From Photobacterium angustum (lineage in GTDB: Bacteria > Pseudomonadota > Gammaproteobacteria > Enterobacterales > Vibrionaceae), in assembly GCF_003026365.1 (NCBI RefSeq), contig NZ_PYOM01000011.1, positions 1 to 64,000 on the forward strand: DNA of 64,000 nt, in the 5' to 3' direction. Below the pieces are notes generated by a model. It did not search any database. It was not told the DNA's origin and worked only from the letters and a program-made list of their open reading frames with translations. The stretch's first letter is position 1, and each line of letters starts with the position of its first letter. This document shows, piece after piece, positions 57,485-64,000 of this stretch. The position numbers and the translations under genes were made by a program.

Positions 57485-58492
57485 ATGGAGCTTCTCTGCC
57501 CCGCTGGTAACCTTCCAGCCTTAAAAACCGCAATTGATAATGGTGCAGATGCCGTTTATATCGGTTTCAAGGATGATACTAACGCCCGCCATTTTGCTGG
57601 TTTAAACTTTACAGGCCGTAAACTCGAAAAAGCCGTACAGTACGTAAAAGATCACGACCGTAAATTACATGTTGCACTCAACACCTTTGCCCATCCCGAT
57701 GGTTTCAACCGCTGGACAAAAGCGGTAGATAATGCAGCCGCTATGGGGGTTGATGCGCTGATTGTCGCTGATATTGCAGTACTAGAATATGCCGCAACAA
57801 CGTACCCTGACTTAGAACTTCACCTATCAGTACAAGCTTCAGCAACTAACACTGCGGCGATTGATTTTTATAAACAAAATTTCAATATAAAACGCGTTGT
57901 ATTACCACGCGTTTTATCTATCCACCAAGTAAAACAACTGGCACGTAATACGGATATGGAGCTAGAAGTCTTTGCTTTTGGTAGCCTATGTATTATGTCA
58001 GAAGGACGTTGCTACTTATCGTCTTATATGACAGGTGAATCCCCTAATACTGTAGGCGCTTGTTCACCGGCCAAATTTGTCCGTTGGCAAGAAACGCCAC
58101 AAGGCTTGGAGTCTCGCCTAAACGAAGTACTCATTGATCGCTATGGCCATGGTGAAAACGCTGGCTACCCTACATTGTGTAAAGGTCGCTTTGATATCAA
58201 CATCGATGGTGAAAACAAACGCTATCATGCCCTTGAAGAGCCAACGAGCCTAAACACCCTTGAGATTCTTCCTGAGCTATTTAAGGCCAATATCGCCTCA
58301 GTAAAAATTGAAGGTCGTCAGCGTAGCCCTGCTTATGTTGAACAGGTCACCCGCACATGGCGTGCAGCGATTGATCACTATTTAGCTAATCCAGAAGGCT
58401 ATCAAGTAAATCCGGCTTGGAATGCATGTCTTGGTAATGTATCAGAAGGTAAACAAACGACTCTCGGTGCTTATCACCGTAAATGGCAATAG
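57485..58492 (+). CDS. ubiU: Ubiquinone biosynthesis protein UbiU
   Basis: This 335-residue U32 peptidase-family protein (YhbU) forms a complex with UbiV that hydroxylates ubiquinone precursors without oxygen. It has MELLCPAGNLPALKTAIDNGADAVYIG and the U32 signature EVFAFGSLCIMSEGRCYLSSYMTG. Cys residues (C169, C176, C193, C232 by approximate count) would hold the 4Fe-4S cluster. It is followed by ubiV after 10 bp. Confidence 0.94.
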   Translation: MELLCPAGNLPALKTAIDNGADAVYIGFKDDTNARHFAGLNFTGRKLEKAVQYVKDHDRKLHVALNTFAHPDGFNRWTKAVDNAAAMGVDALIVADIAVLEYAATTYPDLELHLSVQASATNTAAIDFYKQNFNIKRVVLPRVLSIHQVKQLARNTDMELEVFAFGSLCIMSEGRCYLSSYMTGESPNTVGACSPAKFVRWQETPQGLESRLNEVLIDRYGHGENAGYPTLCKGRFDINIDGENKRYHALEEPTSLNTLEILPELFKANIASVKIEGRQRSPAYVEQVTRTWRAAIDHYLANPEGYQVNPAWNACLGNVSEGKQTTLGAYHRKWQ

Positions 58493-58502
58493 GAGCCAAA
58501 CC

Positions 58503-59381
58503 ATGAAATATTCTCTTGGCCCATTACTTTACTTCTGGCCTAAAAATGATGTTGAAGCGTTTTACCAACAAGCAAAAAGCAGTAATGTTGATATCATTTA
58601 TTTAGGCGAAAGTGTGTGTTCAAAGCGTCGTGAGCTAAAGCCTGCACAATGGTTAGATATCGCAAAAGATATTGCCGATAGTGGAAAACAAGTGGTGTTA
58701 TCGACCATGGCTCTACTCGAAGCGCCAAGCGAAGTGAACATCATGAAAAAATACATCGATAACGGTGATTTTATCATTGAAGCTAACGACGTTTCTGCGA
58801 TTCAATTAGCCTCTGAAGCAAAAATCCCTTTTGTCGTTGGCCCTGCAGTTAACTGTTATAACGCCCAAACATTAAACCTGTTTTTAAAACAAGGTATGAC
58901 CCGTTGGTGTATGCCAGTTGAGTTATCGCGTGAATGGTTAAATAACACCTTAATCGAGTGTGAAAAACTTGGCATTCGGAATAAATTTGAAACGGAAGTG
59001 TTTAGCTATGGCTATCTACCGTTAGCGTATTCTGCCCGTTGCTTTACTGCTCGCGCAGAGAATCGCGCCAAAGATGACTGTGAAACCTGCTGTATTAAGT
59101 ACCCACAAGGGATCACGGTAAATAGCCAAGAAAATCAAAAAGTCTTTACTCTAAATGGTATTCAGACCCAATCAGGCTACTGCTATAACCTGATAAACGA
59201 TCTTAAAGGTATGGCAGATATTGTTGATGTCGTGCGTTTGAGCCCACTTGGCCTTGATACATTATCTTTGGTTGATGATTTCCGTGCTAATGAACAAAGT
59301 GCAACTCGTCATCACCTAGAGAATAGTCATCAATGTAATGGTTATTGGCATAGCTTGGCTGGATTGAACATCAGCGAATAA
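58503..59381 (+). CDS. ubiV: Ubiquinone biosynthesis protein UbiV
   Basis: This 292-residue U32-family partner of UbiU (YhbV) starts MKYSLGPLLYFWPKNDVEAFY. The Cys cluster region YSARCFTARAENRAKDDCETCCIKYP fits the 4Fe-4S binding site. The ATG at 58503 is preferred, since it has AGGAG before it; the frame stays open upstream inside ubiU. It is in an operon with ubiU. Confidence 0.94.
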   Translation: MKYSLGPLLYFWPKNDVEAFYQQAKSSNVDIIYLGESVCSKRRELKPAQWLDIAKDIADSGKQVVLSTMALLEAPSEVNIMKKYIDNGDFIIEANDVSAIQLASEAKIPFVVGPAVNCYNAQTLNLFLKQGMTRWCMPVELSREWLNNTLIECEKLGIRNKFETEVFSYGYLPLAYSARCFTARAENRAKDDCETCCIKYPQGITVNSQENQKVFTLNGIQTQSGYCYNLINDLKGMADIVDVVRLSPLGLDTLSLVDDFRANEQSATRHHLENSHQCNGYWHSLAGLNISE

Positions 59382-59395
59382 TTGCTTAAATACAA

Positions 59396-59418
59396 AAAAA
59401 GCCGCTAATGCGGCTTTT
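59396..59418. terminator. Bidirectional terminator between ubiV and nlpI
   Basis: AAAAAGCCGC / GCGGCTTTT with a TAAT loop between convergent genes. Confidence 0.85.
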
Positions 59419-59421
59419 CTT

Positions 59422-60342
59422 TTATCCCCCAGGGACTACTGGGACGGTTTCTTCATTTTGTGTATCAGGGGATTGATCTTGATACGCAGAGTATAATCGA
59501 CTGAGCTCAAGGAGCGACAATCGGTGTTCAATAAACTCATACACATTACCTGCTAACGCCAATTTATAGAGCATTACCGCGGTAGAATAATCCTGATTGT
59601 TTTGATGTAGCTTACCTAGATAAAAATACGCTTCTGTTAAATGCTCTGCAAGTTGATCGTTATTTTCGCTCTGCTCTGCAATATCACTGAGTAACTGCCG
59701 CTCTGTAATTTGTCCTAAAAACAAACGTACCAACTGCCATCCCCACGCTTTTTTATCACTGGCATCATAACGCTGTTTTAATTGAGCTTGAGCCTTATCT
59801 GGGGTTAATTCAACATCATTTAGGTATAGCCAGATCACGCGATACGGATCATTATGATCTTGTTCGTAATGAGGTAATAGATCTTGATTCGCTAATTCAT
59901 AGCGCTCACCGTAATACAAGGCAATACCGCGATTACGTTGAGCATAAAGATGGTTAGGTGCTAACTCTAAGGTAGAATCAAACGCTTCATAAGCCGCATC
60001 AAAATGTGCCATTTGGGTAAAATAGACCCCTAAAACATTATATAAATCGGGTTGATTTGGTTCTAAAGTGAGGGATTTATTAAAATCTAATCGCGCTAAA
60101 TCACGCAGTCCTAAGCTGTCATTAACTAGCCCACGCTCGTAATATATTTTCGCTAATGTTGCCTGTGGAATATCGTCTCGCTGCAAAATTTGATCAATGC
60201 GAGCTAATTGAATTTGCTGCTGTAACGTTGGTTGGAATGGAATAGCCATCGGTGGATGGGTCCACTTGGTTGGCATAGCCGAACAGCCTGTTAGCATCAT
60301 CGCTACAGTCATAACGGCAAATGTAAAGCGAGTTGCTATCAA
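59422..60342 (-). CDS. nlpI: Lipoprotein NlpI
   Basis: This 306-residue TPR lipoprotein has a signal peptide ending MLTGC and TPR repeats (YYERGLVNDSLGLRDLARLDFNKSL, then DLYNVLGVYFTQMAHFDAAYEAFDSTLEL). In E. coli NlpI is an outer membrane adaptor for the protease Prc and peptidoglycan endopeptidases. It sits next to pnp in the same direction, as in E. coli. Confidence 0.94.
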   Translation of the reverse strand: MIATRFTFAVMTVAMMLTGCSAMPTKWTHPPMAIPFQPTLQQQIQLARIDQILQRDDIPQATLAKIYYERGLVNDSLGLRDLARLDFNKSLTLEPNQPDLYNVLGVYFTQMAHFDAAYEAFDSTLELAPNHLYAQRNRGIALYYGERYELANQDLLPHYEQDHNDPYRVIWLYLNDVELTPDKAQAQLKQRYDASDKKAWGWQLVRLFLGQITERQLLSDIAEQSENNDQLAEHLTEAYFYLGKLHQNNQDYSTAVMLYKLALAGNVYEFIEHRLSLLELSRLYSAYQDQSPDTQNEETVPVVPGG

Positions 60343-60426
60343 AGCACTTCTCCCTAAGGCTTAATAATCACGGTCCTATTGTATTACTCTACATCATAGA
60401 ACACTGCATGATGTTTTTTAGATAAC

Positions 60427-60450
60427 AAAAAGGGGCTAGATAGCCCCTTT
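60427..60450 (-). terminator. Terminator after pnp
   Basis: AAAAGGGGCTA / TAGCCCCTTT hairpin between pnp and nlpI. Confidence 0.75.
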
Positions 60451-60473
60451 ATATCATGCTTTTAGCAAAAAAC

Positions 60474-62600
60474 TTAGCCTTGAGGCTGTTCGTTTTGAGC
60501 TGGCGCTTCAGCTGCTGGTGTTTCAACAGCTTCTTTCATGCTTAGACGGATACGGCCTTGACGGTCGATTTCTAGCACTTTAACTTGAACTTCTTGACCC
60601 ATTTGTAGGTAATCAGACACTTTCTCTACACGATCTTGTGAGATTTGAGAAATGTGTACTAGACCTTCTTTAGTACCAATCACAGATACAAACGCACCGA
60701 AATCAACGATACGCATTACTTTACCTGTGTAGATACGACCTACTTCAACGTCAGCTGTGATTTCTTCGATACGACGGATTGCTTCTTTCGCGGCAGTACC
60801 TTCAGTCGCAGCAATCTTCACTGTACCATCGTCTTCGATCTCGATTGTAGTACCAGTTTCTTCAGTAAGTGCACGAATAACAGCACCACCTTTACCGATA
60901 ACATCTTTGATCTTCTCTGGGTTGATCTTCATTGTGTGGATACGAGGAGCGAACTCAGAGATATCTTCACGTGGAGTATTGATTGCGTTATCCATTACGC
61001 TAAGGATGTGCTTACGCGCGCCTTTAGCTTGGTTAAGAGCAATCTGCATGATCTCTTTAGTGATACCTTCGATCTTGATATCCATTTGAAGTGCAGTAAT
61101 ACCGTCATCAGTACCTGCTACTTTAAAGTCCATATCACCTAGGTGATCTTCATCACCAAGGATGTCAGAAAGAACAACGAAATCGTCGCCTTCTTTAACA
61201 AGACCCATTGCGATACCCGCAACAGACGCTTTAATTGGCACACCAGCGTCCATAAGAGCAAGAGACGTACCACATACAGAAGCCATTGAAGATGAACCGT
61301 TAGATTCAGTGATTTCTGATACTACACGTACTGTGTATGGGAATTCATCTACAGATGGCATTACAGCAGCAATACCACGCTTAGCCAGTTTACCGTGACC
61401 AATTTCACGACGCTTAGGCGAACCTACAAAACCCGTCTCACCAACACAGTATGGAGGGAAGTTGTAGTGTAGAAGGAAGTGATCTTTCGTCTCACCTGTT
61501 AGACCATCAATGATCTGTGCGTCACGTTGTGTACCCAGTGTTGCAGTAACAAGTGCCTGAGTTTCACCACGAGTAAATAGTGAAGAACCGTGAGTACGTG
61601 GAAGCACACCAGTACGTACGTCTAACGCACGAACCATGTCTTTTTCACGACCATCGATACGTGGGTTCCCCGCAATGATGCGACCACGTACAACTGTCTT
61701 CTCTAGATCGTGGAAGATAGTGTGGATTTCTTTTGTATTTGCTTCTGCATCTTCAGCAAGAATTGCGTCGTTAACTTCACCAGCAATCTCATGAATGCGG
61801 TCGTAACGAGCCATTTTCTCAGTGATTTGGTAAGCATCAACAAGCTTAGCTTCGGCAAGTTCTGCGATCTTATTTTTAAGTGCAGTATTCTCTTGAGGAG
61901 CAACCCAATCCCAAGCTGGCGTTGCTACTTCAGCAGCAAACTCGTTGATTGCATTGATAGCAACTTGTTGTTGGTCATGGCCAAATACAACCGCTTGTAG
62001 CATTTGCTCTTCAGATAGACGGTCAGCTTCTGACTCAACCATTAGTACAGCATCTTTCGTACCAGCAACAACAAGATCTAGACGGCTTTCTTCTAGCTCA
62101 ACATTGCTTGGGTTAAGTACGAATTGATCGTTGATGTAACCAACACGTGCTGCACCGATAGGACCATTAAATGGAATACCAGAAATAGCCAGTGCTGCAG
62201 ATGTACCGATCATAGTTACAATGTCAGGGCTTACTGCAGGGTTAACAGAAACCACAGTAGCGATAACTTGAACTTCGTTTTTGAAATCGTCAGGGAATAG
62301 TGGGCGGATTGGACGGTCAATTAGACGTGCAGTTAGAGTTTCTCCTTCAGAAGGGCGACCTTCGCGCTTGAAGAAACCACCAGGGATTTTACCTGCAGCG
62401 TAAGTACGCTCTTGGTAGTTCACTGTTAGTGGGAAGAAGTCTTGACCTTCTACTGCTGTTTTTTTACCAACAACAGAAACGAACACAGAAGTGTCGTCCA
62501 TGCTAATCATTACTGCAGCAGTCGCTTGACGTGCCATAACACCAGTTTCTAGAGTAACCGTGTGGTTACCGTACTGGAAAGTCTTTACGATAGGATTCAC
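60474..62600 (-). CDS. pnp: Polyribonucleotide nucleotidyltransferase (PNPase)
   Basis: This 708-residue phosphorolytic 3' to 5' exoribonuclease belongs to the RNA degradosome. Two RNase PH-like domains (the first with [25 protein letters not shown]) are followed by a KH domain ([19 protein letters not shown]) and an S1 domain ([20 protein letters not shown]). Length and order match E. coli. A long hairpin upstream at 62706-62753 probably mediates RNase III-dependent self-control. Confidence 0.97.
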   Translation of the reverse strand: MNPIVKTFQYGNHTVTLETGVMARQATAAVMISMDDTSVFVSVVGKKTAVEGQDFFPLTVNYQERTYAAGKIPGGFFKREGRPSEGETLTARLIDRPIRPLFPDDFKNEVQVIATVVSVNPAVSPDIVTMIGTSAALAISGIPFNGPIGAARVGYINDQFVLNPSNVELEESRLDLVVAGTKDAVLMVESEADRLSEEQMLQAVVFGHDQQQVAINAINEFAAEVATPAWDWVAPQENTALKNKIAELAEAKLVDAYQITEKMARYDRIHEIAGEVNDAILAEDAEANTKEIHTIFHDLEKTVVRGRIIAGNPRIDGREKDMVRALDVRTGVLPRTHGSSLFTRGETQALVTATLGTQRDAQIIDGLTGETKDHFLLHYNFPPYCVGETGFVGSPKRREIGHGKLAKRGIAAVMPSVDEFPYTVRVVSEITESNGSSSMASVCGTSLALMDAGVPIKASVAGIAMGLVKEGDDFVVLSDILGDEDHLGDMDFKVAGTDDGITALQMDIKIEGITKEIMQIALNQAKGARKHILSVMDNAINTPREDISEFAPRIHTMKINPEKIKDVIGKGGAVIRALTEETGTTIEIEDDGTVKIAATEGTAAKEAIRRIEEITADVEVGRIYTGKVMRIVDFGAFVSVIGTKEGLVHISQISQDRVEKVSDYLQMGQEVQVKVLEIDRQGRIRLSMKEAVETPAAEAPAQNEQPQG

Positions 62601-62705
62601 GTGAATTTCCTTAAATATATTCCGCTTTCTATTTGCCTGCTAATTATAACTAAGACAAACAACAGCGTCATGTGATGATATTCACTTTCATGTAATTTCA
62701 CGTAT

Positions 62706-62753
62706 CGCGACTAAGGAAATATCTCATCATGATGAGGTATTTTATTAGCCGCG
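62706..62753 (-). promoter_or_regulatory. RNase III-type hairpin in the rpsO-pnp gap
   Basis: Outer arms CGCGACTAA / TTAGCCGCG (one mismatch) enclose an inner near-perfect palindrome of about 26 bp centred on CTCATCATGATGAG. In E. coli the pnp leader forms a long stem that RNase III cuts so that PNPase can degrade its own mRNA. Position and size fit the same role. Confidence 0.65.
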
Positions 62754-62953
62754 ACCTAAAGGTCGACGAAAACGACTCGTGATACATAAAAATGGGATTA
62801 ACTACAGCATCTCTTTTTATCCATCATATTCCTGCCTTAGCATGCATACAACAAACATAAGATTAACTTCGGTACAGATAGTAGACGAAATTGAGGAAAA
62901 TAACAGAAGGAAAAATATAAACTGCGGTATGTATTATCTTTTTTAAAACAAAA

Positions 62954-62979
62954 AGAAAGGAGCCATGAGGCTCCTTTCT
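62954..62979 (-). terminator. Terminator after rpsO
   Basis: AGAAAGGAGCC / GGCTCCTTTCT with an ATGA loop, 11 bp past the rpsO stop. Some read-through into pnp is expected, as in E. coli. Confidence 0.8.
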
Positions 62980-62989
62980 AAAAGCAATC

Positions 62990-63259
62990 TTAGCGACGTA
63001 GGCCTAGACGCTTGATTAGGTCTTGGTAACGATCTAGGTTCTTACCTTTTAGGTAATCTAGAAGTTTACGACGACGAGAAACCATACGTAGCAGACCGCG
63101 ACGGCTGTGGTGGTCGTGTTTGTGGTTAGCAAAGTGACCTTGAAGGTGGTTGATTTGCGCTGTTAAAAGTGCAACCTGAACTTCAGGAGAACCAGTATCA
63201 TTTTCACATTGTGCGTATTCTGCAACGATTGCTGCTTTAGTTTCTGCATTCAGAGACAT
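62990..63259 (-). CDS. rpsO: 30S ribosomal protein uS15
   Basis: This 89-residue protein binds 16S rRNA early in assembly of the 30S platform. It has [24 protein letters not shown] and [24 protein letters not shown], as in all bacterial S15. It lies between truB and pnp, the standard order. Confidence 0.98.
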   Translation of the reverse strand: MSLNAETKAAIVAEYAQCENDTGSPEVQVALLTAQINHLQGHFANHKHDHHSRRGLLRMVSRRRKLLDYLKGKNLDRYQDLIKRLGLRR

Positions 63260-63456
63260 AACTCATTCCTAATACAAAGATGTTTTAATTTGTGCCGCCA
63301 ATCTCTGATTCAGCCGGCACCCAAGCCGCGGATTATACTGATCGATATAGATAACTACAAGCGAATAATTAGTAACCACGACAATAATAAACAATAAATA
63401 GAAATCTTCATTGCATTCATTAAAAACAAAGCAGTGAATAATTCTACAATTGTCGA

Positions 63457-64000
63457 TTAATCTTGCTGATGTTCATTCGCCATAACGCGTTTTGGCGCTA
63501 GCATACCTTTAAGATCGATAGTGCCCACACCAATAAACTCACGCTCAGAGCCGACAGAAATACGTACTAATGTCCCTTTTGCAGGAACATTGTCAGCATG
63601 TACTGGATTACCATTAAGCACATGCACCGCAACCTCAGCACTGATATTCACTTCAGGCAAATCTTGCACTGCGGTGTCGGTTGGTAACAATAACGCATCC
63701 AGCACAGAGCCTGTCTCTATCTCATTGGCTTTTGCATCATCAAGCATCGCTTGTAACTGCTCAATAGTAACCATTCGCTCATACGGGAAGTTAGAAACCC
63801 CTGTACGACGTAACATGATAACGTGAGCACCACAACCTAGCATTTCGCCAAGATCATCAACAATAGTACGAATATAAGTGCCTTTTGATACATGAAGCTC
63901 CATTTCAACTTCATTATTATCAAAACGCAGTAAATCAACAGAATAAACAGTGATTTTTCGCGATTCACGAGGAACCTCGACGCCTTCACGTGCATATTCG
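63457..64000 (-). CDS. truB: tRNA pseudouridine(55) synthase TruB, 5' part off the edge
   Basis: This is the 3' part (about 181 codons) of truB, which continues past the right edge. Visible are [47 protein letters not shown] (core motif with Lys-Gly-Thr-Tyr) and the C-terminal PUA-like region with [18 protein letters not shown]. The catalytic Asp lies outside the window. It makes pseudouridine 55 in the T-loop of tRNAs and precedes rpsO. Confidence 0.95.
   Translation of the reverse strand, partial: EYAREGVEVPRESRKITVYSVDLLRFDNNEVEMELHVSKGTYIRTIVDDLGEMLGCGAHVIMLRRTGVSNFPYERMVTIEQLQAMLDDAKANEIETGSVLDALLLPTDTAVQDLPEVNISAEVAVHVLNGNPVHADNVPAKGTLVRISVGSEREFIGVGTIDLKGMLAPKRVMANEHQQD

Larger units (their letters stand above)
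62601..62989. other. Gap between pnp and rpsO
   Basis: 389 bp holding the pnp leader with its hairpin, the rpsO terminator and probably the pnp promoter. No gene is seen. Confidence 0.6.

Overview
The window is a chromosomal segment of a gamma-proteobacterium of the family Vibrionaceae. The gene order radA - PilZ protein - serB - ytjB - deoD/B/A/C - nupC, the low-to-moderate GC content and the protein sequences fit Photobacterium best. The genus is an inference; the family is much surer. No species is claimed.

Layout. 1-330 is the promoter and boxA leader of an rRNA operon whose genes lie off the left edge. 328-3688 is a type IV minor pilin cluster (fimT-pilW-pilX-pilV) with a divergent pilE. 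3759-7746 is the heat-shock block dnaJ, dnaK, grpE, with sigma-32-type promoters before dnaK and grpE. 7940-13192 holds nadK, recN (with LexA boxes), bamE, rnfH, ratA, smpB and tmRNA (ssrA). 13193 to about 26290 is accessory DNA inserted at the 3' end of ssrA. 26491-30917 holds ahpC/ahpF (with an OxyR-like site), a Cro/CI-type regulator and yjjX. 30966-52611 is a block matching the 99-100 min region of E. coli: trpR, slt, ettA, an M23 peptidase, radA, a PilZ protein, serB, ytjB, the deo cluster, nupC, a TatD nuclease, prfC, rimI and holD. 52783-59381 holds gldA, a GNAT gene, ubiT, a GGDEF-EAL protein and ubiU-ubiV. 59422-64000 is nlpI, pnp, rpsO and the 3' part of truB.

The accessory region is the most interesting part. 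It reads as two tandem ssrA-targeted elements. Element 1 (13178-23641) is flanked by 17-bp direct repeats of the ssrA 3' end. It carries an intact tyrosine integrase, a type II-A retron (effector - ncRNA - reverse transcriptase, close to retron Eco1/Ec86), an AlpA-like regulator and a Gabija-type pair (GajA OLD-like nuclease and GajB UvrD-like helicase). Element 2 (23642 to about 26290) is an older remnant. It has an integrase pseudogene with a large internal deletion and one intact 578-residue gene of unknown family with a candidate Mrr-like D-QxK nuclease motif. A 36-bp inverted repeat lies directly before the ribosome-binding site of that gene. A near-identical copy of the ssrA-flanking terminator closes element 2. 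The site is therefore a stacked anti-phage defence locus, and the 578-residue gene is the best candidate for something undescribed.

Regulation visible in the core includes two CRP sites at -41.5 and -93.5 before nupC (the spacing of CytR-regulated promoters in E. coli), an OxyR-like four-part site before ahpC, two LexA boxes before recN, and a long hairpin between rpsO and pnp at the position used for PNPase autoregulation.
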